Source: Streptomyces sp. ADI95-17
Lineage (GTDB): Bacteria > Actinomycetota > Actinomycetes > Streptomycetales > Streptomycetaceae
Length of the DNA stretch: 64,000 bases
Direction: 5' to 3'
Assembly: GCF_003846175.1 (NCBI RefSeq)
Contig: NZ_ML123049.1
Location: 670,841-734,840, forward strand
Positions 8,429-16,710 of the stretch are shown here, piece after piece (position 1 is the first letter of the stretch; each line of letters starts with the position of its first letter). The position numbers and the translations under genes were made by a program. A model generated the notes under the pieces. The model ran no database searches. It worked only from the letters and a program-made list of their open reading frames with translations, and was not told the origin of the DNA.

Positions 8429-9163
8429 ATGACCACCCCGACCCCGATGGACCCCGCGGCGCAGCCCGTCCGGCTGATCATCGTCGACGACGACCCGCTC
8501 GTACGCGCCGGGCTCACCCTCATGCTCGGCGGCGCCGACGACATCGACATCGTGGGGGAGGGGGCGGACGGCACGGAGGTCGCCGGACTCGTCGACCGGC
8601 TGCGTCCCGACGTGGTGCTGATGGACATCCGGATGCCGGGCATGGACGGGCTGACCGCGACCGAGTCGCTGCGCACCCGGCCCGACGCCCCGGAGATCAT
8701 CGTCCTGACGACGTTCCACGCCGACGAACAGGTGTTGCGGGCCATCCGTGCCGGAGCGGCCGGTTTCGTACTGAAGGACACCCCGCCGGCGCGGATCGTC
8801 GACGCGGTACGACGGGTGGCGGCCGGTGATCCGGTGCTGTCGCCCGCGGTGACGCGTCAGCTCATGGCCCGTGCGGCCGGGGCCGGGCCCCGCACCGGCC
8901 GTGACGACCGGGCGGACCGCGCCGACCGGGCACGGGCGCGGGTCGCCGCACTCGCCGAGCGGGAACGCGAGGTCGCGATCGCCGTCGCACGCGGCCGTTC
9001 CAACGCCGAGATCGCCGCCGCGCTCTACCTCAGCGTGGCGACCGTGAAGACCCAGGTGTCCCGGATCCTGGCCAGGTTCGGCTTCAACAACCGTGTCCAG
9101 ATCGCGCTGTTGGTGCATGACGCGGGCCTGCTCGACGATGACGGCACGGAGCCGGCGACATAG
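8429..9163 (+). CDS. NarL/LuxR-type response regulator
   Basis: A 244-residue response regulator. The receiver domain (about residues 14-130) has the acidic pair DDD near residue 20, the phosphoacceptor D66 in VVLMDIRMPG, the switch threonine in VLTTFH, and the lysine in FVLKDTP. The C-terminal LuxR helix-turn-helix runs from LAEREREVAIAVARGRSNAEIAAAL to VATVKTQVSRILARF. An arginine/aspartate-rich linker (about 152-172) joins them. I start at the ATG at 8429; an in-frame GTG at 8420 is possible. It pairs with the upstream kinase. Confidence 0.92.
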   Translation: MTTPTPMDPAAQPVRLIIVDDDPLVRAGLTLMLGGADDIDIVGEGADGTEVAGLVDRLRPDVVLMDIRMPGMDGLTATESLRTRPDAPEIIVLTTFHADEQVLRAIRAGAAGFVLKDTPPARIVDAVRRVAAGDPVLSPAVTRQLMARAAGAGPRTGRDDRADRADRARARVAALAEREREVAIAVARGRSNAEIAAALYLSVATVKTQVSRILARFGFNNRVQIALLVHDAGLLDDDGTEPAT

Positions 9164-9226
9164 GGTGAACCGGTCGGCCCGAAGCGATCGAGCCGAGCGG
9201 GCCGTCAGACCGGGAGGGGCGATCCC

Positions 9227-10423
9227 ATGTCCGATGCCAGTGACCGTGCCGAGGTCGATGTCGATCTGAGCGGGATCGCGGACTTCACCGCGAACCCGTA
9301 TCCGTACTACGAGAAGCTGCGCGCCGCGGGCCCGGTGCACACCGTCCGCACCGACGAGTTCGAGCGCGTCTGGCTGGTGGTGGGGTACGACGAGGCCCGC
9401 GCCACCCTCGCCGACCCGCGGTTCGCCAAGGACTGGCGGGGCCTGCCGGGCGCACCCACCGAGAGCGACCCCATCTTCCTCAACATGCTGGAGCTGGACG
9501 CACCCCACCACACCCGGCTGCGCAAGCTCGTCGCCCGGGAGTTCACCGCCCGCCGGGTCGAGGCGCTGCGCCCTCGCGTCCAGCAGATCACCGACGAACT
9601 CCTCGACGCGATGGTGCCCGCCGGCCGCGCCGATCTCGTCGACGCGCTGGCCTTCCCGCTGCCGATGACCGTCATCTGCGAACTGATCGGGGTGCCGGAC
9701 CTGGACCGCGACGCCTTCCGCGGACTGTCCAACGGCGTCATCACCCCGGCCTCGCCGCTCCAGGAGATGGAAGCGGTCCGCGCCATGAGCGAGTACCTGC
9801 GCGAACTCATCGAGGACAAGCGGTGCTCGCCCGGCGACGACCTGATGAGCGCGCTGGTCCGGACACGTGACGAGGAAGGGGACCGGCTGTCGCCCGACGA
9901 ACTCGTGGGCATGGCCTTCCTGCTGCTCGTCGCGGGCCACGAGACCACGGTCAACCTGATCGCCAACGGGGTACGGGCGCTGCTCGACCACCCCGGCCAA
10001 CTGGCCGCCCTCCGCGACGACCCGGAGCTGACCGGCGGTGCGGTCGAGGAGATGCTGCGCTACGACGGGCCGGTGGAGAACGCCACGTTCCGCTACCCGC
10101 GCGAGCAGGTCGAGATCGGGCAGCGGACCGTCCCGGCGGGCGCCCCGGTCCTGGTCTCCCTGGCCGGCGCCGACCGGGACCGGGCGCGCTATCCGCAACC
10201 GGACACCTTCGACATCCGCCGCGACGCCCGGGGCCACCTGGCCTTCGGGCACGGCGCCCACTTCTGCGTGGGTGCGCCGCTGGCCCGGATGGAGGGCCGG
10301 ATCGCGATCCGTACGCTGCTGGAGCGCTGCCCCTCCCTCGCCAGGGACCCGGGGGCGGGGGAGCTGGACTGGATTCCCGGGATGCTGATCCGCGGGGTGC
10401 GCGGGCTGCCGGTCCGATGGTGA
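9227..10423 (+). CDS. Cytochrome P450
   Basis: A 398-residue soluble bacterial class I P450. The I-helix oxygen-activation motif AGHETT begins at residue 236, the ExxR pair is E275 and R278 (EEMLRYD), and the heme motif FGHGAHFCVGAPLAR contains the thiolate ligand C347. Overall character (MLELDAPHHTRLRKLVAREFTARR, PMTVICELIGVP) resembles the CYP105/CYP107 families of Streptomyces. No ferredoxin gene is adjacent, so electrons must come from partners elsewhere. The substrate is unknown; it sits 63 bases after the response-regulator gene and may be controlled by that pair. Confidence 0.93.
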   Translation: MSDASDRAEVDVDLSGIADFTANPYPYYEKLRAAGPVHTVRTDEFERVWLVVGYDEARATLADPRFAKDWRGLPGAPTESDPIFLNMLELDAPHHTRLRKLVAREFTARRVEALRPRVQQITDELLDAMVPAGRADLVDALAFPLPMTVICELIGVPDLDRDAFRGLSNGVITPASPLQEMEAVRAMSEYLRELIEDKRCSPGDDLMSALVRTRDEEGDRLSPDELVGMAFLLLVAGHETTVNLIANGVRALLDHPGQLAALRDDPELTGGAVEEMLRYDGPVENATFRYPREQVEIGQRTVPAGAPVLVSLAGADRDRARYPQPDTFDIRRDARGHLAFGHGAHFCVGAPLARMEGRIAIRTLLERCPSLARDPGAGELDWIPGMLIRGVRGLPVRW

Positions 10424-10463
10424 GCCGAGGCGCCCCGGACTGAACGGACTCGACCCGGAGACG

Positions 10464-10501
10464 GGCGCGGCGGGGCGCTACGCGGAGGGCCCCGCCGCGC
10501 C
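10464..10501. terminator. Bidirectional terminator overlapping the oxidoreductase stop codon
   Basis: GGCGCGGCGGGGC (10464-10476) and GCCCCGCCGCGCC (10489-10501) are perfect 13-base complements around a 12-base loop. The right arm lies inside the last codons of the convergent oxidoreductase gene (Ala/Gly/Pro-rich tail), and its stop codon lies in the loop. The hairpin can serve both the P450 gene and the oxidoreductase gene. Confidence 0.7.
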
Positions 10502-11500
10502 GGCGGCGATCTCCGCGACCGCCACCGGGCGCCGCTCCCGGCGGGAGACCTCGCACGCCTCCGCGATCAGCAGCGCGGACAACGCCTCCCGGCCGTCGCA
10601 CGGGTTGGGCCGCTCGCCCCGCACCACCCCTACGAACGCGTCCAGTTCGGCCTCGTACGCCGGAGCGAACCGCTCCAGGAAACCGGGCCAGGGCGAGGAG
10701 GGGGCCGGGGGGCCCTGCGGTTCGGCCGAGGTGAGCGGTGTGCGGCCGTCCAGGCCGACCGTGATCTGGTCCAGCTCGCCCGCCAGCTCCATCCGTACGT
10801 CGTAACCGGCGCCGTTGCAACGGGTGGCCGCCGCCGTGGCCAGGGTGCCGTCGTCCAGGGTCAGCAGCACCGCCGCCGTGTCGACGTCGTCGGCCGCCCG
10901 GAACATCCCGGGCCCGGCGTCCGACCCGGCGGCGTACACCTCCGTCACCTCACGGCCCGTCACCCACCGCAGCATGTCGAAGTCATGGACCAGACAGTCC
11001 CGGTACAGCCCCCCGGAGAGCGGCAGATACGCGGCGGGCGGCGGGGCGGGGTCCATCGTCACCGCCCGCACGGTGTGCAGCCGGCCCAGCGCACCGGCCC
11101 GCACGGCGGCCCGGGCCGCCCGGTAACCCGCGTCGAACCTGCGCATGAAGCCCAGCTGGAGCACGCTCCCGGCCCGGTCGACCTCGCGCAGCGCGGCCGA
11201 GGTCCCCGGCAGGTCCAGCGCGATCGGCTTCTCGCAGAACGCCGGGAGCCCGGCCCCCGCCGCCCGGCCGATCAGCTCCGCGTGCGCCGAGGTGGCCGAG
11301 GCGATCACCACCGCGTCCACCCCCGCGCCGAACACCTCGGCCGCACCCGGGACCGCCGTCGCACCGACACGCTCGGCGACCTCCGCCGCCCGAGTCCCGT
11401 CGGTGTCCGTCACCACCAGGGCGTCCACCTCGGGATGGCGGGCCAGCACGCCCGCGTGGAAGGAACCGATCCGGCCGGTGCCGATGAGTCCGATGCGCAT
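10478..11500 (-). CDS. Gfo/Idh/MocA-family oxidoreductase (inositol 2-dehydrogenase-like)
   Basis: A 340-residue NAD(P)-dependent dehydrogenase. The Rossmann motif GLIGTGRIGSFHAG is at the N-terminus, followed by ASATSAHAELI and the catalytic-lysine motif FCEKPIALD. The second domain contains GGLYRDCLVHDFDMLRWVTG, with the aspartate and histidine used for hydride transfer in inositol/gluconate-type dehydrogenases. The ATG at 11500 is the first with this frame's coding character. The gene is divergent from a GntR regulator that precedes sugar-transport genes, so it probably oxidises the imported sugar or cyclitol. myo-Inositol is a reasonable guess, not a demonstration. Confidence 0.9.
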   Translation of the reverse strand: MRIGLIGTGRIGSFHAGVLARHPEVDALVVTDTDGTRAAEVAERVGATAVPGAAEVFGAGVDAVVIASATSAHAELIGRAAGAGLPAFCEKPIALDLPGTSAALREVDRAGSVLQLGFMRRFDAGYRAARAAVRAGALGRLHTVRAVTMDPAPPPAAYLPLSGGLYRDCLVHDFDMLRWVTGREVTEVYAAGSDAGPGMFRAADDVDTAAVLLTLDDGTLATAAATRCNGAGYDVRMELAGELDQITVGLDGRTPLTSAEPQGPPAPSSPWPGFLERFAPAYEAELDAFVGVVRGERPNPCDGREALSALLIAEACEVSRRERRPVAVAEIAAGAAGPSA

Positions 11501-11540
11501 GGACCCAACGTGCCGCCCACCGGCTGCGCTGTCAACCATA

Positions 11541-11586
11541 TGTCCTGACAAGGTGCCCCTTGTTCGTTGGTCATGCTGTCCGGACA
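11541..11586. promoter_or_regulatory. Twin TGTCCxGACA candidate operators
   Basis: TGTCCTGACA (11541-11550) and TGTCCGGACA (11577-11586) are palindromic decamers differing at one base, with starts 36 bases apart, in the divergent promoter region of the dehydrogenase and GntR genes. The spacing and symmetry suit a dimeric GntR regulator controlling both directions. A TTGACA-like -35 on the minus strand (complement at 11530-11535) adjoins the first copy. Confidence 0.55.
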
Positions 11587-11637
11587 ACAGGACGACCGGA
11601 CTTCCGGAGTTTCTGACGTCAGGGATACCCTCCACGC

Positions 11638-12396
11638 GTGCCCAAACCCACCACCGACCCGGCCGCACTCGAACTCGGCGTGGACCGCTCCAGCCCGATC
11701 CCGCTCTACTTCCAGCTCGCCCAGCAGCTGGAGGCCGCCATCGAGCAGGGCCGGCTCGCCCCCGGCAGCCTCCTCGGCAACGAGATCGAGCTGGCGGCAC
11801 GGCTCGGCCTGTCCCGGCCCACGGTCCGCCAGGCCATCCAGTCGCTGGTCGACAAGGGGCTGATGGTGCGCCGTCGCGGCGTCGGCACCCAGGTGGTGCA
11901 CAGCAGGGTCAGGCGCCCGCTCGAACTGAGCAGCCTCTACGACGACCTGGAGGCGGCGGGCGGGCACCCCACGACCCGCGTCCTGCGCAACACCGTGGAG
12001 CCCGCCGACGCGGCGGTGGCCGAAGCCCTCGCGGTCGCCGAAGGCACCGACGTACACCTCGTCGAGCGGCTGCGGTACGCGCACGGCGAGCCGCTGGCAC
12101 TCCTGCGCAACCACCTGCCGCCCGGGATCCTCGACCTGGACACCGCGCGGCTGGAGGCCACCGGCCTGTACCGGCTGATGCGCGGCGCCGGAATCACCCT
12201 GCACAGCGCCCGCCAGACCGTCGGCGCCCGGCTCGCCACCGCCGAGGAGGCGGCAGGGCTCGCCGAGGCCGAAGGGGCCGCCCTGCTGACGATGGAGCGC
12301 ACCACCTTCGACGACACCGGGCGGGCGGTCGAGTTCGGCTCCCACATCTACCGGGCCTCCCGCTACACCTTCGACTTCCAGCTGCTCGTACGGTGA
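11638..12396 (+). CDS. GntR-family regulator (HutC/UTRA type)
   Basis: A 252-residue repressor. The N-terminal winged helix-turn-helix (about residues 18-85) contains IPLYFQLAQQLEAAIEQGRLAPGSLLGNEIELAARLGLSRPTVRQAI. The C-terminal UTRA ligand domain starts near residue 95 and ends SHIYRASRYTFDFQLLVR. UTRA domains usually bind phosphorylated sugars or related metabolites. The start is a GTG. Its position between the dehydrogenase gene and the transporter operon suggests that it represses both, plausibly through the twin palindromes upstream. Confidence 0.9.
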   Translation: MPKPTTDPAALELGVDRSSPIPLYFQLAQQLEAAIEQGRLAPGSLLGNEIELAARLGLSRPTVRQAIQSLVDKGLMVRRRGVGTQVVHSRVRRPLELSSLYDDLEAAGGHPTTRVLRNTVEPADAAVAEALAVAEGTDVHLVERLRYAHGEPLALLRNHLPPGILDLDTARLEATGLYRLMRGAGITLHSARQTVGARLATAEEAAGLAEAEGAALLTMERTTFDDTGRAVEFGSHIYRASRYTFDFQLLVR

Positions 12397-12415
12397 CGAC
12401 GGCCGCCCGGCCCCG

Positions 12416-12444
12416 TTGACGCCGCGTACGACCACCGCTAGAAC
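12416..12444 (+). promoter_or_regulatory. HrdB-type promoter of the sugar ABC operon
   Basis: TTGACG (12416-12421) and TAGAAC (12439-12444) are separated by 17 bases, very near the Streptomyces vegetative consensus TTGACN-N16-18-TAGPuPuT. It begins 20 bases after the GntR stop codon and ends 45 bases before the first lipoprotein start codon, so the transport operon has its own promoter. Confidence 0.65.
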
Positions 12445-12489
12445 TCCTCCAGCCGCACTCGGGCGGCCGGGAGAGAAAGCGGACCCACC

Positions 12490-13494
12490 ATGCGTACCTC
12501 TCGCAAGGCAGCAACCCTGATCACCGCCGTGGCCCTCGGCATCGGGCTCACCGCCACCGGCTGCAGCGGCTCCGGCGGCCGGAGCGCCGAGGAGAAGCCC
12601 GCGCGGGGCGGCGCCGGCGCGGCCGCCGGCACGCCCCGGATGAAGATCGCGATGGTCACGCACTCGGGGGAGGGCGACACCTTCTGGGACATCGTGCAGA
12701 GCGGCGCGAAACAGGCGGCGGCCAAGGACAACGCCGAGTTCCTGTACTCCGCGAACAAGGAGGGCAAGGAGCAGGCCCAGCTGGTGCAGGCCGCCATCGA
12801 CCAGAAGGTCGACGGGCTGATCGTCACCCTCGCCAAGCCGGAGGCCGTCAAGGACGTCGTCGCCAAGGCCGTGAAGGCCGGCATACCCGTGGTGACCATC
12901 AACTCGGGCGCGCAGTTCTCGAAGGAGATCGGCGCGCTCGGGCACATCGGGCAGGACGAGCAGGTCGCGGGCGAGGCCGTCGGCGACGAGCTCGACGCAC
13001 GGGGCCGCAAGAAGGCACTCTGCGTCATCCACGAGCAGGGCAACGTGTCGCTGGAGGAGCGCTGCGCCGGGGTGCGCAAGACCTTCGGCGGCGAGGTCGA
13101 GAACCTGAACGTCGAGGGCACCAACATGCCGGCCGCCACCTCCTCGATCGAGGCGAAGCTCCAGGCCGGCAAGGACATCGACGCGGTCGTCACCCTGGGC
13201 GCCCCGTTCGCCGCCGCCTCGGTCAAGGCCAAGGAGGGCTCCGGCAGCACGGCCGAGGTCGACACCTTCGATCTGAACGCCGAGGTCGTCGAGCGGCTGA
13301 AGGCCCGGGAGGTCGGCTTCGCCGTCGACCAGCAGCCCTACCTCCAGGGCTATCTCGCCGTCGACGAACTCTGGCTGAACCGGACCAACGGCAACGTCGT
13401 CGGCGGTGGAAAGCCGGTGCTCACCGGCCCGGCGATCGTCACCGCGAAGGACGTGCCGCAGCTGGAGAAGTACACCGCGCGCGGTACCCGGTGA
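12490..13494 (+). CDS. Sugar ABC transporter substrate-binding lipoprotein 1
   Basis: A 334-residue extracytoplasmic binding protein of the ribose/inositol periplasmic-binding-protein type (Peripla_BP_4). A lipoprotein signal ends in the lipobox LTATGC, so the mature protein starts at C25 on the membrane surface. The domain begins KIAMVTHSGEGDTFWDIV and contains AAIDQKVDGLIVTLAKP, IPVVTINSG and VVTLGAPFA. It is closely related to the next gene and shares long near-identical stretches with it. It belongs to the operon with one permease and one ATPase. The exact ligand is unknown; inositol, ribose or a similar polyol is likely. Confidence 0.92.
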   Translation: MRTSRKAATLITAVALGIGLTATGCSGSGGRSAEEKPARGGAGAAAGTPRMKIAMVTHSGEGDTFWDIVQSGAKQAAAKDNAEFLYSANKEGKEQAQLVQAAIDQKVDGLIVTLAKPEAVKDVVAKAVKAGIPVVTINSGAQFSKEIGALGHIGQDEQVAGEAVGDELDARGRKKALCVIHEQGNVSLEERCAGVRKTFGGEVENLNVEGTNMPAATSSIEAKLQAGKDIDAVVTLGAPFAAASVKAKEGSGSTAEVDTFDLNAEVVERLKAREVGFAVDQQPYLQGYLAVDELWLNRTNGNVVGGGKPVLTGPAIVTAKDVPQLEKYTARGTR

Positions 13495-13589
13495 ACCTCC
13501 CGCGCACCGCCGCGCCCACCCGGCGCCGACACACGCGTCCCGCCCCTGCCGGGCGGCGCCGGCGACCGCTCGGGGATACTTGGCCAGCC

Positions 13590-13616
13590 GGGCCGGGAGT
13601 ACACCATCCCCGGCCC
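13590..13616 (+). promoter_or_regulatory. Intercistronic hairpin between the two binding-protein genes
   Basis: GGGCCGGG (13590-13597) and CCCGGCCC (13609-13616) are perfect complements around an 11-base loop in the 164-base gap between the paralogues. Such hairpins often set unequal transcript levels for abundant binding proteins. The role is inferred. Confidence 0.45.
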
Positions 13617-13658
13617 CTCCAAGCAGCACAGCGAGCAGCACAAGAAGGGCACGGCGTC

Positions 13659-14672
13659 GTGGCAAGGGTTCGGACAGGGGTACGTGCGATGGGCGCCGTG
13701 CTTGCGGCGGTGCTCGGGGCTTCCCTCGTGGGATGCAGCAGCACCGGTGGCAAGCGGGCGGAGGAGCGCGCGGCCCGGGCCGCCGCCGAGGGCCGGGCCG
13801 CGGTGGACACACCCCGCTGGACCTTCGCGATGGTCACCCACTCGGGCGACGGCGACACCTTCTGGGACATCGTCCAGCGGGGCGCCGAGCAGGCGGCCGT
13901 CAAGGACAACATCAAGTTCCTGTACTCGCACAACGACGAGGCGCAGCAGCAGGCACAGCTGGTGCAGGCCGCCATCGACCAGAAGGTCGACGGGCTGATC
14001 GTCACCCTCGCCAAGCCCGACGCGATGAAGGACGTCGTGACCAAGGCCACCAGGGCCGGAATCCCGGTGATCACGGTGAACTCGGGCTCCGCGGAGTCCA
14101 AGCGGTTCGGCGCCCTCACCCACATCGGCCAGGACGAGTCCATCGCGGGCGAGGCGGTCGGCGAGGAGCTCAACACGCGGGGCCGCAAGAAGGCGCTCTG
14201 CATCCTGCACGAACAGGGCAACGTCGGCCACGAGCAGCGCTGCGCCGGAGCGAAGAAGACCTTCGACGGTCAGCTGCAGAACCTGTACGTCGAGGGCACC
14301 AACATGCCCGACGTCCAGGCGTCCATCGAGGCGAAGCTCCAGGCCGACAAGGACATCGACGCGGTCGTCACGCTCGGCGCGCCGTTCGCGGACGCCGCCG
14401 TCAAGGCGAAGAGGACCGCGGGCAGCAAGGCCGAGATCGACACCTTCGACCTGAACGCCAAGGTCGCCACGGCCCTTCAGGACAAGACCCTCGGCTTCGC
14501 GGTCGACCAGCAGCCCTACCTCCAGGGGTACGAGGCCGTCGACCTGCTCTGGCTCTACCGCTACAACGGCAATGTGCTCGGCGGTGGCCGCCCGGTCCTG
14601 ACCGGACCGCAGATCATCACCTCCAAGGACGCCGCCGAACTCGCCCAGTACACGAAGCGGGGGACCCGATGA
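13659..14672 (+). CDS. Sugar ABC transporter substrate-binding lipoprotein 2
   Basis: A 337-residue paralogue of the preceding binding protein, again a lipoprotein (lipobox ASLVGC, mature start C28) with the same Peripla_BP_4 fold: VTHSGDGDTFWDIV, AAIDQKVDGLIVTLAKP, VVTLGAPFA, FAVDQQPYLQGYEAVDLLWLY. I place the start at the GTG at 13659, which has AAGAAGGG upstream; a longer in-frame reading from 13491 has a proline/arginine-rich, non-signal N-terminus and is rejected. Its stop codon overlaps the permease start (ATGA). Two receptors for one permease suggest two ligands or two affinities. Confidence 0.9.
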   Translation: MARVRTGVRAMGAVLAAVLGASLVGCSSTGGKRAEERAARAAAEGRAAVDTPRWTFAMVTHSGDGDTFWDIVQRGAEQAAVKDNIKFLYSHNDEAQQQAQLVQAAIDQKVDGLIVTLAKPDAMKDVVTKATRAGIPVITVNSGSAESKRFGALTHIGQDESIAGEAVGEELNTRGRKKALCILHEQGNVGHEQRCAGAKKTFDGQLQNLYVEGTNMPDVQASIEAKLQADKDIDAVVTLGAPFADAAVKAKRTAGSKAEIDTFDLNAKVATALQDKTLGFAVDQQPYLQGYEAVDLLWLYRYNGNVLGGGRPVLTGPQIITSKDAAELAQYTKRGTR

Positions 14673-15721
14673 GCACGGTTGCCGGACCGTCCGCCCCGGC
14701 CGGGACCGACGAGCGGCTGATGCGCACCTCACCGCTGCGCAGGCTGCTCGGCCGTCCCGAGCTCGGCTCGGTGGTCGGCGCCGCGGCCGTCTTCATCTTC
14801 TTCTCGGTCGTCGCCGACAGCTTCCTGCGCGCCTCCAGCCTCGGCACCGTGCTGTACGCGGCCTCGACGATCGGGATCATGGCCGCGCCGGTGGCGCTGC
14901 TGATGATCGGCGGCGAGTTCGACCTCTCCGCCGGTGTGCTCGTCACCAGCTCCGCGCTGGTCTCGTCGATGTTCAGCTACCAGATGACCGCCAACGTCTG
15001 GGTCGGCGTCTTCGTCTCGCTGCTGGTCACCCTGGCCGTCGGGGCGTTCAACGGCTTCATGCTGACCCGCACGAAACTGCCGAGCTTCATCATCACGCTC
15101 GGTACGTTCCTGATGCTGACCGGCCTCAATCTGGGCTTCACCAAGCTGATCAGCGGGACCGTGTCCACCAAGGCCATCGGGGACATGGAGGGCTTCGACT
15201 CGGCCCGCAAGGTCTTCGCCTCGCAGTGGACGGTCGGCGGCGTCGAGTTCAAGGTCACCATCCTGTGGTGGGCGGTCCTCGTCGCGATCGCCACCTGGAT
15301 CCTGCTCCGTACCCGCTTCGGCAACTGGATCTTCGCGGTCGGCGGCGAGGCCGACGCGGCCCGCGCGGTCGGTGTCCCGGTGATCCGTACCAAGATCGGC
15401 CTCTACCTCGGGGTCGCCTTCGCCGCCTGGGTCTCCGGCCAGCACCTGCTGTTCTCCTTCGACGTGGTGCAGTCCGGCGAGGGCGTCGGCAACGAGCTGA
15501 TCTACATCATCGCGGCCGTCATCGGCGGCTGTCTGATCACCGGCGGCTACGGCTCGGCGATCGGCTCCGCGGTCGGCGCCTTCATCTTCGGCATGACCAG
15601 CAAGGGCATCGTGTACGCGGAGTGGAACCCGGACTGGTTCAAGTTCTTCCTCGGAGCCATGCTGCTCCTGGCCACCCTGCTCAACGCATGGGTACGCAAG
15701 CGCGCGGAGGCGACGAAATGA
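14669..15721 (+). CDS. Sugar ABC transporter permease (RbsC/AraH type)
   Basis: A 350-residue integral membrane protein of the branched-chain/ribose permease superfamily (BPD_transp_2), with eight to ten hydrophobic helices starting at LGSVVGAAAVFIFFSVVADSFL. The conserved loop GGEADAARAVGVPVIRTKIGLY is the region that contacts the ATPase, and LTRTKLPSFIITLGTFLMLTG is typical of the family. The ATG overlaps the stop codon of the upstream lipoprotein gene, and its own stop overlaps the ATPase start codon, so all three are translationally coupled. Confidence 0.92.
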   Translation: MSTVAGPSAPAGTDERLMRTSPLRRLLGRPELGSVVGAAAVFIFFSVVADSFLRASSLGTVLYAASTIGIMAAPVALLMIGGEFDLSAGVLVTSSALVSSMFSYQMTANVWVGVFVSLLVTLAVGAFNGFMLTRTKLPSFIITLGTFLMLTGLNLGFTKLISGTVSTKAIGDMEGFDSARKVFASQWTVGGVEFKVTILWWAVLVAIATWILLRTRFGNWIFAVGGEADAARAVGVPVIRTKIGLYLGVAFAAWVSGQHLLFSFDVVQSGEGVGNELIYIIAAVIGGCLITGGYGSAIGSAVGAFIFGMTSKGIVYAEWNPDWFKFFLGAMLLLATLLNAWVRKRAEATK

Positions 15722-16578
15722 CGGCCCCCAAGGCACCGGCCGACCGGGAGGCGCCCCACCGGGCGCTCGTCGAGCTGGACCACGTCAGCAAGTTCTACGG
15801 CAACATCAAGGCCCTGACGGACGTCTCGCTGGAGGTCCACGCGGGCGAGATCTCCTGCGTGCTCGGCGACAACGGCGCCGGCAAGTCCACCCTGATCAAG
15901 ATCATCGCGGGGCTGCACCGGCACGACGCCGGGACCTTCCTCATCGACGGCGAGGAGACCACCCTCGCCAACCCGCGCGACGCCCTGGACCGCGGCATCG
16001 CCACGGTCTACCAGGACCTGGCCGTCGTCCCCCTGATGCCGGTCTGGCGCAACTTCTTCCTCGGCTCCGAGCCGACCACCGGCGCCGGCCCCTTCAAGCG
16101 CCTCGACGTGCGGCTGATGCGCGAGACGACCCGCTCCGAGCTGCTGCGCATGGGCATCGACCTGCGCGACGTCGACCAGCCGATCGGCACCCTCTCCGGC
16201 GGCGAGCGCCAGTGCGTGGCCATCGCGCGGGCCGTCTACTTCGGCGCCAAGGTCCTCGTCCTGGACGAGCCCACCGCCGCGCTCGGCGTGAAGCAGTCCG
16301 GGGTGGTGCTCAAGTACGTCGCGGCCGCCCGCGACGCGGGTCTCGGCGTGGTCCTCATCACGCACAACCCGCACCACGCGTATCTCGTCGGGGACCGTTT
16401 CGTCCTGCTGAAGCGGGGCGCCATGTCCGGCAGCCACACCAAGGAGTCCATCACCCTGGACGAGCTGACCCGTCAGATGGCGGGCGGCAGCGAGCTGGAG
16501 GAGCTCAGCCACGAGCTGGAGCGGGCGCCCGCTCCGACGCATCTCGGCGGCCATCCGGTCACCGGCGACGCCGAGTAG
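15718..16578 (+). CDS. Sugar ABC transporter ATP-binding protein
   Basis: A 286-residue ATPase with one nucleotide-binding domain: Walker A GDNGAGKST, Q-loop in VYQDLAVVP, signature LSGGERQCVAIARA, Walker B VLVLDEPTAALG, and switch histidine LITHNPHH. It is half the length of RbsA/XylG, which carry two such domains, so it presumably works as a homodimer. The phrase TAALGVKQ is characteristic of the active N-terminal domain of the RbsA family. The C-terminal 35 residues are acidic and variable. Start and stop contexts show coupling with the permease gene. Confidence 0.93.
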   Translation: MTAPKAPADREAPHRALVELDHVSKFYGNIKALTDVSLEVHAGEISCVLGDNGAGKSTLIKIIAGLHRHDAGTFLIDGEETTLANPRDALDRGIATVYQDLAVVPLMPVWRNFFLGSEPTTGAGPFKRLDVRLMRETTRSELLRMGIDLRDVDQPIGTLSGGERQCVAIARAVYFGAKVLVLDEPTAALGVKQSGVVLKYVAAARDAGLGVVLITHNPHHAYLVGDRFVLLKRGAMSGSHTKESITLDELTRQMAGGSELEELSHELERAPAPTHLGGHPVTGDAE

Positions 16579-16710
16579 CGTCCGCCGGCAGCGGCCCCGT
16601 ACCCACCGGTCCGCCAGCCCCGGTGCCCCGGCAGTGGCAGAATCGAGCCCGACGGGCGCAGTCCGCCGCCGGGTGCACCGCCTCCGGCTCCCCCAGACCC
16701 CGCAGGGACG

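Noticed and set aside
13491..13658. N-terminal extension of the second binding lipoprotein
   Set aside because: The extra residues are Pro/Arg-rich and would bury the lipoprotein signal; a GTG with a good ribosome site at 13659 gives a standard signal and lipobox.
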